From a virus, in IMG/VR virus record IMGVR_UViG_3300039191_000223, positions 1 to 64,000 of that record: DNA of 64,000 nucleotides. One strand, written 5' to 3'. A program made the position numbers and the translations under genes. Shown in pieces: positions 33,309 to 41,558 of the stretch. A model generated the notes under the pieces. That model did no database searches, was not told the origin of the DNA, and saw only the letters and a list, made by a program, of their open reading frames with translations. Numbering within the stretch: the first letter of the stretch is position 1; each line of letters starts with the position of its first letter.

Positions 33309-34706
33309 TTATAGGAACTCAAGGTTAGTAACATTTATACGCCCATAATAGTCGGCGCTATTGCCGAGGGAGGTCGTTGGATCGGTTAGTGCAACCTTAC
33401 CGTAACGAGTCATTAGAGAAACAACTGGCTGGAAGGTAACTGGGTTAACAACTACACCGCTGCTCATTAGAGGAACGTATGGTGCGTAGAAGTAACCGGC
33501 ATCAACCTCACCGTTGCCACCTTTGTAACCGACAAGAATCTTGTCGTCGCCGTTTGGCGAAGATGAACCCGGTCCTGCTTGGTTCCACAGGTAGGAGTAA
33601 ACCTTGATACGTCCGTTAAGCGTACCGACTAGCTCGGTGTTGTTTGGACCCTTGAAGTCACCTTCAACTGCTGGGGCAAACACTGCCTTGGCTGCCGACT
33701 GTAGTACGGAAACGATCATTGGGGAAACCACAATGAAGTTACCCGAACCACGACGCGTCTTACGAGCGATGACGTTTGCTACTTCGTTGATGCGAACACC
33801 AAGGTTAGCGAAACGGTCACCAACGAACGCGGGAGCGTAAGTCGTACCACCGGTTGCGGAGAAGTCAAATGTACGAACCGTACCAGCAAGAGCTAGAAGG
33901 TCGTTGATGATTTCCGCGTCAATTTCCTGCACAATCTCTGCAGATAGTGCCTTCGTGATTTCGGACTCAAGGTCTAGACCATGCTGACTGTTTAGGTCCT
34001 GCATAGCTTCGATTGTCCAACCACTCTGTAGCTTACGGCTACCAGCTTCAACTGCCTGCGAGATAACTTCTAGGCTCATCTTACGACCACCAGAACCTTC
34101 GATGAAGGAACCCGAACCACCAAGCATAGAACCACCAACGTTTACGGAGTAACCCGAGAAGTCGGTCGTGCCTGTGTCGTAGGTTGTTACGTCCTGCGAG
34201 GACTCCCATGCGCCACCTTCAGCCGTTGCCGCAGCAATGTCTGTAGTTGCAGCAGCATCGTGTGCAATACCGGAAGCACCAGCTTCTTCAGCCGCGCCCG
34301 TGTTACCAGCGTAGAACTGGCGGATTGGCTTGTCGTTACCGAAAGCTTCTTCGCCTGCTGCGATGTCAAAGCCACCAAACTGCGAACTTGCCGTGTTTTG
34401 GGTCATATCTTCTTCGTACTTGTAACGAAGCGTGTAGATAAGACCAACTGGTCCGCTCATTGGCTGAACACCGACAAGCTCTGTTGCGATGGTGCCCGGA
34501 ATAATACGACGGATCATCGGTAGTAGAGTCTTACGGAAGTTTGCGATATCGTGCCCCTGTACGGAGCCAGCTGCCGCTGATTCACGTAGCATGTACTGCT
34601 TCTGGTTCTCTAGAAGAGGACCTACAACTTCTTTTTGGGACGGCTTAAGACCATCGAGAAGAGCCTCTTTAGTAACGTCCCAGTTTTCAAATAGTGAATT
34701 GTCCAT
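33309..34706 (-). CDS. 23: Major capsid protein gp23
   Basis: T4-type capsid: DIANFRKTLLPMIRRIIPGT, GVQPMSGPVGLIYTLRYKYE, SLEVISQAVEAGSRKLQSGW, and the C-terminal GYFYAPYVPLMSSG and TRYGKVA. Length 465 aa is near that of cyanophage gp23. In T4 the first 65 residues are cut by protease gp21; here an acidic N-terminus (LFENWDVTKEALLDGLKP) fits a similar leader. AGGAGAAAT precedes the start. It follows gp22 in the same operon. Confidence 0.97.
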   Translation of the reverse strand: MDNSLFENWDVTKEALLDGLKPSQKEVVGPLLENQKQYMLRESAAAGSVQGHDIANFRKTLLPMIRRIIPGTIATELVGVQPMSGPVGLIYTLRYKYEEDMTQNTASSQFGGFDIAAGEEAFGNDKPIRQFYAGNTGAAEEAGASGIAHDAAATTDIAAATAEGGAWESSQDVTTYDTGTTDFSGYSVNVGGSMLGGSGSFIEGSGGRKMSLEVISQAVEAGSRKLQSGWTIEAMQDLNSQHGLDLESEITKALSAEIVQEIDAEIINDLLALAGTVRTFDFSATGGTTYAPAFVGDRFANLGVRINEVANVIARKTRRGSGNFIVVSPMIVSVLQSAAKAVFAPAVEGDFKGPNNTELVGTLNGRIKVYSYLWNQAGPGSSSPNGDDKILVGYKGGNGEVDAGYFYAPYVPLMSSGVVVNPVTFQPVVSLMTRYGKVALTDPTTSLGNSADYYGRINVTNLEFL

Positions 34707-34745
34707 TGTTATATTTCTCCTAACCTATGGGGTAATAATTCTTTT

Positions 34746-35708
34746 TTAATGAATGCCGCTTAGATGACGTAGACGAGCAATCTCGGCACGTACACTTGCT
34801 GGCACTTCATCCTCAACTGCTTCTTCAAGCTGCTGAGATTCTGTGTCGCCTGTTGAGACGACCTCACCTTTTTTCAATTCATCTGCTTTCGCAGAATCAT
34901 CACCCTCGGCTAGTACTGACGACTTCTCGTTTTCCTTCTCCGACTCAACGACAGGCTCTTCAGCGCTCTCGTTCAGAACTTTTGGAATGTAGTGTTCGTA
35001 TGCTTCAACCAACTTATTGGTTGGAATGTTGCGAAGCACTGCTTCCATAACATCGCGGGAGCGTCCGTGTAGCGATGACAGAACTTCAGTCATCTTGTTC
35101 TCTCGGCACATCGTCTCAAGCTCTTTGGATGCTTCCTCAAGCTGATCGGATAGGTCAGTTAGACGCTCTTCCTTTTCTTTCAAATCGCTTTCTAGGCCAT
35201 TCTCATCAACAAATTTCTTGGAGAAAACACCCTCGAATGCTTCGTATACTTCTTTACCGAACTGTAGACGCTGGACGTTTTTTAGGTCCTCTTTTAGTTC
35301 AGACATTTCGTTTTCTAGTGCCATATCTAGGAACTGGTCGATTGTCTCGACTAGCTCTTCTAGGTCACCCTTAAGAACTTGTGCAAGTTCTTCTTTGGCT
35401 TCCTCTAGCTTGTCAGCATATTCAACTTCTAGATCACGGAAACGCTCAATGTCGTCACGCAGTTCTTCTAGTTCTTCTTTTAGGTACTCTTCGGTCTTAG
35501 TATCTAGAGCCTCGATTAGAGCCTCTCGGTCAGCCTGATACTGCTCTTGCAGATCAACGCGAACCTGAGCTTCTACTTCCGCCTTTGCTTCAACAATCGC
35601 AGCTTCTTTAGCTTCTTCGATTTGCTTGCTGATAGCTTCCGTAAGCTCTTTCTTTGTATCTTCCGTTAGTAGATCACTTTCTACCAACTGTTGAAGCAAC
35701 TCTTCCAT
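34746..35708 (-). CDS. 22: Prohead core scaffold gp22
   Basis: The 320-aa acidic coiled-coil protein (EELEELRDDIERFRDLEVEY and similar) lies just upstream of gp23. The segments LQFGKEVYEAFEGVFSKKFV and IPTNKLVEAYEHYIPKVLNE are typical of gp22 of T4-like phages. It forms the internal scaffold and is degraded by gp21 on maturation. The end ASVRAEIARLRHLSGI contains the conserved C-terminal helix. Confidence 0.9.
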   Translation of the reverse strand: MEELLQQLVESDLLTEDTKKELTEAISKQIEEAKEAAIVEAKAEVEAQVRVDLQEQYQADREALIEALDTKTEEYLKEELEELRDDIERFRDLEVEYADKLEEAKEELAQVLKGDLEELVETIDQFLDMALENEMSELKEDLKNVQRLQFGKEVYEAFEGVFSKKFVDENGLESDLKEKEERLTDLSDQLEEASKELETMCRENKMTEVLSSLHGRSRDVMEAVLRNIPTNKLVEAYEHYIPKVLNESAEEPVVESEKENEKSSVLAEGDDSAKADELKKGEVVSTGDTESQQLEEAVEDEVPASVRAEIARLRHLSGIH

Positions 35709-35845
35709 AGCTAACTCCTTAACATTATGGGATAATTACAATAATAGACTTATTAAATCTACATAATTATTTATGCAAGGTTGAATCATTTCCTAAAGTA
35801 TTAGGGGGTAAATTGATAAGTAATTGATTTTGTTAAGAAATTAAT

Positions 35846-35853
35846 TATAAATA
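35846..35853 (+). promoter_or_regulatory. TATAAATA late-promoter box on + strand
   Basis: A perfect late box about 98 bp upstream of the solitary + gene at 35951, in the 240-bp A/T-rich gap between gp22 and that gene. With the sigma70-type promoter downstream it may give both early and late expression. Confidence 0.5.
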
Positions 35854-35895
35854 AATTCTAAAAAATTCGAAAAAGCTTGTACACCCAATGGCGTA

Positions 35896-35924
35896 TTGAC
35901 AAAAATTGGGGGGTGTAGTAGAAT
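35896..35924 (+). promoter_or_regulatory. Sigma70-type promoter
   Basis: TTGACA (35896-35901), a 17-bp spacer and TAGAAT (35919-35924). This is near-consensus for host RNA polymerase, about 27 bp ahead of the start at 35951, so early expression is likely. Confidence 0.75.
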
Positions 35925-35950
35925 AAGTGATTGTTTAGATAGGAGTTTAT

Positions 35951-36178
35951 ATGTCGTATATTGGGGAAATTCAGTCGAAGTACTTCAAAGAGAAAGAGGT
36001 TCCCGACGATGATCGAAAACTTCTAAAGCAAAATCTTCAGGCTGAAGTTAATAAAGTCGAGGGGATGATTCGTAAGCTCTCTGAAAAGAAAGCTCACCCA
36101 TCAGAATTGGCGAGGTTACGTACTTCGGTGGTCAGACTACTGGGGATTATTGATCACAACGATCAAGTTCATCTTTAA
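35951..36178 (+). CDS. Small helical protein under an early promoter
   Basis: The 75-aa charged helical protein (KVEGMIRKLSEKKAHPSELA) starts after TAGGAG. It is alone on the + strand between gp22 and a minus-strand operon and has a near-consensus sigma70 promoter. Small early phage proteins of this type often bind and redirect host enzymes, but no target is visible. Its end overlaps the converging gene by 32 bp. Confidence 0.65.
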   Translation: MSYIGEIQSKYFKEKEVPDDDRKLLKQNLQAEVNKVEGMIRKLSEKKAHPSELARLRTSVVRLLGIIDHNDQVHL

Positions 36179-36674
36179 GGTATTTGGAAAGAGCTTCACA
36201 GCCTACAACGACCAACCAGAAATCATTAGCTGTGAAACCAAACTTATCACCAAATTCGTCTGCAATTTTTGTGCGAATAATTTTCACAATTTCATATTCA
36301 ATATCTAGACCATTCCACCCCTTTAAGTTTTCGATGGTAGGCTTGGCAATTGTGCCCAACACTTTGTCAAAACATGTAAGTTCAATTTCGTCATCAGCGT
36401 CTTTTAATGTAATTGCTCGTAAAGGCTCTTCATCTGGATGACCGTAATCTCCAAAGCTCTCAATTACGGCAACACCTAACCAGAAGTCGCTGAGGTCGAA
36501 TTCATACTCTGCACCTAATTTATCTACAATTTTTTTACGAACGATTGACCTGAAATCCATGGCGGACATAGATTTAAGCTCTTCCTTTACAATGTCATTG
36601 ACTAGACACACCACTTCACCGAAGCAAGTGACTTCTATTTGATCATCAACACCTTTAAATACAATTGTTGTCAT
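36147..36674 (-). CDS. Hypothetical protein of two tandem repeats
   Basis: Residues 4-76 and 86-163 are copies of one domain: FKGVDDQIEVTCFGEVV ... FDLSDFWLGVAVIES against LKDADDEIELTCFDKVL ... FTANDFWLVVVGCEA. The domain is about 75 aa, alpha/beta, with the conserved core DFWL. I do not know the family. It overlaps the RNA-ligase-like gene stop (ATGA) and is probably cotranslated. Confidence 0.65.
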   Translation of the reverse strand: MTTIVFKGVDDQIEVTCFGEVVCLVNDIVKEELKSMSAMDFRSIVRKKIVDKLGAEYEFDLSDFWLGVAVIESFGDYGHPDEEPLRAITLKDADDEIELTCFDKVLGTIAKPTIENLKGWNGLDIEYEIVKIIRTKIADEFGDKFGFTANDFWLVVVGCEALSKYLKDELDRCDQ

Positions 36675-37279
36675 GCTAGTTTCTCAAACATTTTATCATC
36701 ATCACCACATTTTGTTTTAAGGCTATCTAGCCAGTCTTGCGTTTTAATCTTGAACATACCTACCTGTTCTTTACGAACAACATACTTACAAACAACACCC
36801 TCATGAGTCACTTTGGGATGCTGACCACTGCGTACTTGCTGGATGAATGAATCATCAGCCTTCCCAACATGAACAAGATCGGGTACTTTCAATCCAGACA
36901 CCATGTTGAGAAAATCTTTAGGGGGCATGATACCCTTTCGATATACTGCAACATCAAATAAAACAACATCGAAAGTATCATCTTCTTCATGGAAGCCAGC
37001 AAAAGAATTGGGTCCAAAGAATTCAAAGAATGCAATTGCTCTTTCAAACTTACGGTCGGTAAATCTACGATTTAGTCGCTGGCCGTATACGTCGTTGATA
37101 AGCTCAACCGCTTGACCAAACGGTTGCTCGTTTGCATCAAGTAGTCTTTTACGAGTGCCATACTTATAAAAGCCCCGCTTCTTTGACCACTCGGCTCTGA
37201 TGTTAGAGCCATCGAGTTTATCAAAGGCGTAGACCTCTACGTCTTGAATTTTTTTCGGAATTGTAGGGTACGTTTTCAT
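36671..37279 (-). CDS. RNA ligase-family nucleotidyltransferase
   Basis: Covalent nucleotidyltransferase motifs: I, FDKLDGSNIRAEW (catalytic Lys in KLDG); III, AIAFFEFFGPNSF; IV, THEGVVCKY; V, GMFKIKTQDWL. At 202 aa it is the minimal catalytic domain. RNA ligases of phages repair tRNAs cut by host anticodon nucleases. It is one of three such enzymes in this window (see 45577 and 47478); the substrate of each cannot be told apart from sequence. Confidence 0.85.
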   Translation of the reverse strand: MKTYPTIPKKIQDVEVYAFDKLDGSNIRAEWSKKRGFYKYGTRKRLLDANEQPFGQAVELINDVYGQRLNRRFTDRKFERAIAFFEFFGPNSFAGFHEEDDTFDVVLFDVAVYRKGIMPPKDFLNMVSGLKVPDLVHVGKADDSFIQQVRSGQHPKVTHEGVVCKYVVRKEQVGMFKIKTQDWLDSLKTKCGDDDKMFEKLA

Positions 37280-37282
37280 TTT

Positions 37283-37510
37283 TTAACCGCCTAACCGTTT
37301 CATCTCCGTAATGGCAGATTCCATCCATTCAATTTTTTTCATTTTGCCAACGTCGTCCCACACATGCTGAACAGCATCAACAAATTCAGAAGTCAATTGA
37401 TTTGAGTCTACGGAAGTCAAGCCTGCATAGTATGGGTAATCAAAATATTCCCATGCTGGCCCATTTTCGTAAATTTCGCTCAATATTGTAATAATCGTCA
37501 TAGGCGTCAT
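37283..37510 (-). CDS. Small hypothetical protein (75 aa)
   Basis: GGAGGG lies 6 nt ahead of the ATG at 37510, which overlaps the glycosyltransferase stop. The protein is acidic and helical (WEYFDYPYYAGLTSVDSNQL). No family recognised. Confidence 0.55.
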   Translation of the reverse strand: MTPMTIITILSEIYENGPAWEYFDYPYYAGLTSVDSNQLTSEFVDAVQHVWDDVGKMKKIEWMESAITEMKRLGG

Positions 37511-38559
37511 GATGTGCCCTCCTTGTCAACGATTGCACCCAAATAGGGTAGCAATGCATTATCCCACGAGTGGTTATTGCGAGTTGCTAGCATACACTGG
37601 TTGCGATCAATTAGCAAAGCATTCTTGACAGCTACTGCCAAGTCATCGTTCATGGAACCGGTTACTCCCTCTTGAATGATATCCTTTGGTCCTGTAACCG
37701 GGAAGGCCGCAACAGGCGTCCCACACGCCATCGCCTCCAAATTTACAAGCCCAAAGGTATCGGTTTTTGACGGGAACACCATGATATCCATCTTGTTGTA
37801 TTCTGCCACAAGATTCTTGCCAAATTTATATCCAACAAACCGCACATTGGGATACTTTTTTTCCAAACGTTTACGGTCGGGGCCATCCCCCACAACAATT
37901 TTTTTACCAAGATAATCTGGAAGGTCCAAGAAGGCTTCCATGTTTTTCTCGACCGATACTCGACCAACATATCCTAGATTGGGTAGGTCAGGATAGTCCA
38001 AGCTTCTCGACCCGTTCTGTAAATGTTGAACCGGTCTAAATACGCCAGTATCAACCCCTCGGTTCCAAACCACGGTGTTATTAATACCCCATTCGGTTAA
38101 TTCTTCTTGCATAGATTTAGTAGTTACTAAAACAGATGATGCGCGGTTATGCATCCATCGCATTACAGCATATCCCCATGAGAGTTTTAGAAAACTCCAT
38201 CGGGCGTTAGCATATTCTGGAAAGCGAGTATGATATGACGTGATGTATGGGATGTTGTGGCGATGACAATATAGTCGTGCCATAAGACCAATAGGCCCTT
38301 CAGTGGCTATATGGACGTACTGGGCAAACTTAATCTGCGTAGCTACAGTTCTGTATACTTTAACCATATTCCATGGCATTAAAACTTCTTTATAGAGGGG
38401 GAACCTATAGCATTTAAACTGGGATGGCTCGACAATACCCACCATATAGTCCATGTCTAGAAGTTGTTTCGTAAGTTGGGTGAGCGTCGTGACAACACCA
38501 TTTACTTGAGGTGACCACGCATCAGTAACTAAAACAATACGCTTAGTTGGTGTACTCAT
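37507..38559 (-). CDS. GT4-family glycosyltransferase
   Basis: GT-B fold: IVLVTDAWSPQVNGVVTTL at the N-terminus, SYHTRFPEYANAR, GYVGRVSVEKNMEAFLDLP, GDGPDRKRLEKKYPNVRFVG, and the retaining-GT E-x7-E motif FPSKTDTFGLVNLEAMACG. The order resembles the SqdX/MgtA-type mannosyl- or sulfoquinovosyltransferases. It may glycosylate phage DNA, virion proteins or host lipids; the acceptor is unknown. It heads a small operon with the gene at 37283. Confidence 0.9.
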   Translation of the reverse strand: MSTPTKRIVLVTDAWSPQVNGVVTTLTQLTKQLLDMDYMVGIVEPSQFKCYRFPLYKEVLMPWNMVKVYRTVATQIKFAQYVHIATEGPIGLMARLYCHRHNIPYITSYHTRFPEYANARWSFLKLSWGYAVMRWMHNRASSVLVTTKSMQEELTEWGINNTVVWNRGVDTGVFRPVQHLQNGSRSLDYPDLPNLGYVGRVSVEKNMEAFLDLPDYLGKKIVVGDGPDRKRLEKKYPNVRFVGYKFGKNLVAEYNKMDIMVFPSKTDTFGLVNLEAMACGTPVAAFPVTGPKDIIQEGVTGSMNDDLAVAVKNALLIDRNQCMLATRNNHSWDNALLPYLGAIVDKEGTS

Positions 38560-38563
38560 GTAT

Positions 38564-38812
38564 TCAACTCTCAGTATATGATAGTAATGTTTCTCTTATG
38601 GATGCATGCGTGTTGCGAGTGATCTGAAATTGTGGCATCTCAGCTAAGGCCCCGCATAGTCCAGTCGCGCAGATATCGGCAATGTTAAATCCACCATCTT
38701 CTGCATTTTTAATAACACTAAACATGTCACGAGGTACTGATACAATTTCTTCATCATTCCAGTACAATGAAAGTTCACCTTTGAAATTTTCTGATTCGTT
38801 GATAGTGAACAT
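38564..38812 (-). CDS. Hypothetical protein (82 aa)
   Basis: Start MFTINESENFKGELSLYWND at 38812; the longer ORF is an artefact of the tRNA-Ser just upstream. It is a small acidic protein with GFNIADICATGLCGAL near the middle. No family recognised. Confidence 0.5.
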   Translation of the reverse strand: MFTINESENFKGELSLYWNDEEIVSVPRDMFSVIKNAEDGGFNIADICATGLCGALAEMPQFQITRNTHASIRETLLSYTES

Positions 38813-38829
38813 GCAAGCTTCCTTCAAAT

Positions 38830-38917
38830 TGGCAGTAGGGGAGGGATTCGAACCCTCGTGCCGTTTCCGACCATCACATTTCCAATGTGAGGCAATAGGC
38901 CGCTCTGCCACCCTACT
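38830..38917 (-). tRNA. tRNA-Ser (GGA)
   Basis: Class II tRNA with acceptor AGTAGGG/CCCTACT, anticodon loop TTGGAAA giving GGA (reads UCC/UCU), long variable arm, T-arm GAGGGTTCGAATCCCTC and genome-encoded G-CCA. Confidence 0.92.
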
Positions 38918-38922
38918 ATTGT

Positions 38923-39201
38923 TTACGTATTATATGCTTCCATGTAATCTTCAATTGCGCATTTTACATCTTCGGCTACAGCGTTAATGACTTCCGCTTC
39001 AGTGGAAATCATACGAAGACGTTCAAGCTCCACCGAACTCTCAAAACCAACTGCCTTAGATAGTTCTTGAGAAACGTCCGTACCATGAAGCATACTCATA
39101 TCATTATAATCTTTAGGACGAAATCCAACTGCTAATGGCGTGCCCTCATATACCACACATACAAATCCTTCGTGTTCAGAACTCTCAATTATCTCAATCA
39201 T
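38923..39201 (-). CDS. Hypothetical protein (92 aa)
   Basis: Start MIEIIESSEHEGFVCVVYEG follows the tRNA-Met region. The small acidic protein is alpha/beta. No family recognised. It lies between two tRNA genes and is probably expressed from a shared transcript. Confidence 0.5.
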   Translation of the reverse strand: MIEIIESSEHEGFVCVVYEGTPLAVGFRPKDYNDMSMLHGTDVSQELSKAVGFESSVELERLRMISTEAEVINAVAEDVKCAIEDYMEAYNT

Positions 39202-39222
39202 ATTTTTATGACATCCTATTGT

Positions 39223-39299
39223 TGGTAGTGAGGGAGGGACTTGAACCCACAATCATTCGCTTATGAGGCGAACTGCTCGGCCAGTTTGCATTCCTCACC
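39223..39299 (-). tRNA. tRNA with CAT anticodon (Met-type)
   Basis: Acceptor GGTGAGG/CCTCACT with a G-U first pair, anticodon stem TTCGC/GCGAA with loop CTCATAA (anticodon CAT), T-loop TTCAAGT and encoded A-CCA. One T-stem pair is mismatched. CAT could be elongator Met or, if the C is lysidine-modified, Ile (AUA). Confidence 0.8.
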
Positions 39300-39300
39300 A

Positions 39301-39594
39301 TTAAGGATTATAATTATATATGTTTGTTAGGTCAATGTCAACCATTTCATTCTCTTGAACAATCCAATTTTCATGAGAGGTATCAAGCGTTACTCGACCC
39401 AAACTAAAAACAAAATGATTAGACGACTTAAAGTCTATCGTAAATTTGTTTGCTCTCATGCCAATTTTCGGCTTTCCAAAAATTGGCCCAGATGCACTAT
39501 CTATGGGGATGGAGACCCTAAAATTCACATCATCATCAGGCATAGCTGCTGAGCTTAATACTAAAAATACAAAGGCAATGATTATCTTTATCAT
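39301..39594 (-). CDS. Small secreted protein
   Basis: The N-terminus MIKIIIAFVFLVLSSAAMPD is a typical signal peptide with cleavage after SAA or SAM, so the 80-aa remainder is periplasmic. The mature part is beta-like (FRVSIPIDSAS, RANKFTIDFKSS). A perfect TATAAATA lies 47 bp upstream (39641-39648) and a GGGAGGG ribosome site precedes the start. Phage periplasmic proteins of this size may serve in lysis or superinfection exclusion; this one is unknown. Confidence 0.65.
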   Translation of the reverse strand: MIKIIIAFVFLVLSSAAMPDDDVNFRVSIPIDSASGPIFGKPKIGMRANKFTIDFKSSNHFVFSLGRVTLDTSHENWIVQENEMVDIDLTNIYNYNP

Positions 39595-39640
39595 AAGCCC
39601 TCCCCCATTGTGGTAATAGGAAGTACTATTAACCTAAGTA

Positions 39641-39648
39641 TATTTATA
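39641..39648 (-). promoter_or_regulatory. T4-type late promoter
   Basis: TATAAATA on the minus strand, upstream of the secreted-protein gene; it overlaps the end of the preceding gene. Confidence 0.7.
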
Positions 39649-40255
39649 CTTTCCACTGCTTACGGCGCTTCGAATGAGTCTTCCAACTTTTAATGCTTCG
39701 CTGGGCACTGTTGGACTTATCATCCCACGACGAGGGCAAGCTTCTTGCTGAGCGACTGCGGCGCACATACTGTGGACCAATGTCATGTTCATGTGCAGCG
39801 TTCTGACGAATCTCGTTCGTCGTTCTCACTGCACGGTAAACCCCACTCACCTTATAAGGCACTTCATACCAATCGTAAGGCTGGTGCCACCCGCTAACTC
39901 CATACCAAAATCTAGCCCACTCATAGTAGCCCCGCTTAATCTTATTGGGATTACCCTTTTTGTAGCGAACGTCGGGTGCCCTATCTCTACCACGACGGTG
40001 AGGTGCATATGGTTCACGGAATTCTTTCAGGAACGCATTAAAGTCACACAATTCGCCATACTGATTATAGATGATGAATCGCGGTTGAGGCTCATCATAG
40101 ATGCTCTTTGCGTATGGGATATTCCAGTAGTCCTTACGATAGGTATCGTGAAGAACTTTACGGTCATCAGTTTCAAAGACAAAGGTCTTCTTCCAGTCAT
40201 CCCAAACGCGGTATACCACGCGATATGGCTTGATCTGATAGGTTTTCGGCTTCAT
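39644..40255 (-). CDS. Basic hypothetical protein
   Basis: The 203-aa protein is rich in Arg, Tyr and Trp with a C-terminus RSARSLPSSWDDKSNSAQRS followed by KSWKTHSKRRKQW, a pattern met in conserved phage proteins of unknown role. A CATAAATATAG late-promoter-like box precedes it. It may bind nucleic acid, but no fold is recognised. Confidence 0.6.
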   Translation of the reverse strand: MKPKTYQIKPYRVVYRVWDDWKKTFVFETDDRKVLHDTYRKDYWNIPYAKSIYDEPQPRFIIYNQYGELCDFNAFLKEFREPYAPHRRGRDRAPDVRYKKGNPNKIKRGYYEWARFWYGVSGWHQPYDWYEVPYKVSGVYRAVRTTNEIRQNAAHEHDIGPQYVRRSRSARSLPSSWDDKSNSAQRSIKSWKTHSKRRKQWKV

Positions 40256-40313
40256 GTTTAATCCTCATAGTTAAATTCGATTAAACATAGCTGCCCCCCT
40301 TTACATACTATAT

Positions 40314-40910
40314 TTATGTCTCTTTTGAATATCCAAACTTCTCGAAATCTTCCCCAGCCCAAATATTTGCATGGTGTATGATTTCGTCAGTTTTCAACTC
40401 GTCCCAATTGGCATGTGGGCGGTGGAGGACTCTTGGAATTTCAACTTCTCGATCTACGAACGAAAGCGCATTAAATTCTTCATTTATATTTTCAAGATGC
40501 AATGGTAGCACGTTTGGTGGAAGTCGTCTATACCATCTATACTGGGGCATCATAAGAATGGGAAGCCTTAATGCTGGTAGAGTTTCTATGTTGTGTGTAT
40601 TTTCTGCTGCGAATTTACAGAACGTACCAAAATCATCCTTCTTTATAACACGGAGCCAAGTATCGCGATATGCGTGCTTGTCGTTCTTAGAAAACAACAG
40701 AGAATTCCATAATGCCACAAGCCGCTCATAAGGATTCCTACAGGTAGAAAATACCGTGTAACCATCAACGGCTTTCGGAAGTTCAGTTCTATGAAATTGA
40801 GGCCCTAATCTCTCACCATCAAACTCTTCAGTTAGCAGCTTAAAAAAAGAATGCGATCCAGTCTTCGGGGTTGAAATAAAGACGTACTTATTTTTTCTAG
40901 ATAGTATCAC
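40314..40910 (-). CDS. Sulfotransferase (family 2-like)
   Basis: PAPS-binding loop YVFISTPKTGSHSFFKLL and the 3'-phosphate motif FSTCRNPYERLVALWNSL fit the Sulfotransfer_2 type, as in heparan/chondroitin sulfotransferases. 198 aa. GTG start overlapping the preceding stop (TAGTG), so it is coupled to the ART-like gene. It would sulfate a carbohydrate, of phage or host. Confidence 0.8.
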   Translation of the reverse strand: MILSRKNKYVFISTPKTGSHSFFKLLTEEFDGERLGPQFHRTELPKAVDGYTVFSTCRNPYERLVALWNSLLFSKNDKHAYRDTWLRVIKKDDFGTFCKFAAENTHNIETLPALRLPILMMPQYRWYRRLPPNVLPLHLENINEEFNALSFVDREVEIPRVLHRPHANWDELKTDEIIHHANIWAGEDFEKFGYSKET

Positions 40911-41557
40911 TACCCATAATCCCTGTATAAGTCATAAGCTGGTTCGTGGATAAGTAAAATAGAGTTAGCATGCACCATAACTTCGTGTTGAGAAGCATGG
41001 GCTTCTTTAATACCCTGATCGATGACTAGACCTTTACAAAATTCCTCTCGATCAAAATCGTTATCGGTTTCTTTTTCTACGGCAACCATATCGCGATATT
41101 TTTTATGCCACGTATAATGGTACTCTCCCATGGGTAGCGCCACATAAATGATACCATACCCACGAGCTTGAAGTCTATTTGAAGTAACAAATGCTGAATT
41201 GTGCCTATTCGCTACAGCCTTACCATTGGAGCAATCATTGATATTTTTGATTAGAAACTGATGTAGCCTTTCATCACTTGGTTCATTACGTGACATATTG
41301 ACACGTTGTGATACGACCGCATCTTTAGATGCCTGCTCCTTGGTCATACTGCCTATACCCCGATAGAACATTTCCTGCTTACCACCAATTTCATGTAGCC
41401 ACGAACCACTGTATTTTTCAACAAGTTGAGCAATTTTTTTAGGGTAAGAACCATCTACATTATGATTATCCATCAAATCAAATGAAGTTACGTGGGGGGT
41501 CTCAAGTGGTTTCAGATAACTAAGTAAGACATTGCCTTTAAAATCTTCTAATAGCAT
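40910..41557 (-). CDS. Possible ADP-ribosyltransferase-fold protein
   Basis: Three spaced motifs fit the R-S-E class of ADP-ribosyltransferases: MFYRGIGSM (Arg), NSAFVTSNRLQARGYG (Ser-Thr-Ser-like) and ASQHEVMVHANSIL (catalytic Glu region). 215 aa. T4 packages ARTs (Alt) in the head to modify host RNA polymerase. The next gene upstream carries a head-targeting-like leader. No Gln/Glu-x-Glu pair is perfect, so this is a fold-level guess. Confidence 0.45.
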   Translation of the reverse strand: MLLEDFKGNVLLSYLKPLETPHVTSFDLMDNHNVDGSYPKKIAQLVEKYSGSWLHEIGGKQEMFYRGIGSMTKEQASKDAVVSQRVNMSRNEPSDERLHQFLIKNINDCSNGKAVANRHNSAFVTSNRLQARGYGIIYVALPMGEYHYTWHKKYRDMVAVEKETDNDFDREEFCKGLVIDQGIKEAHASQHEVMVHANSILLIHEPAYDLYRDYG

Positions 41558-41558
41558 A

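Noticed and set aside
40910-41557. Firm name Alt/Mod ADP-ribosyltransferase
   Set aside because: Only three short motif-like segments fit; no overall similarity to T4 Alt or ModA can be claimed by eye.
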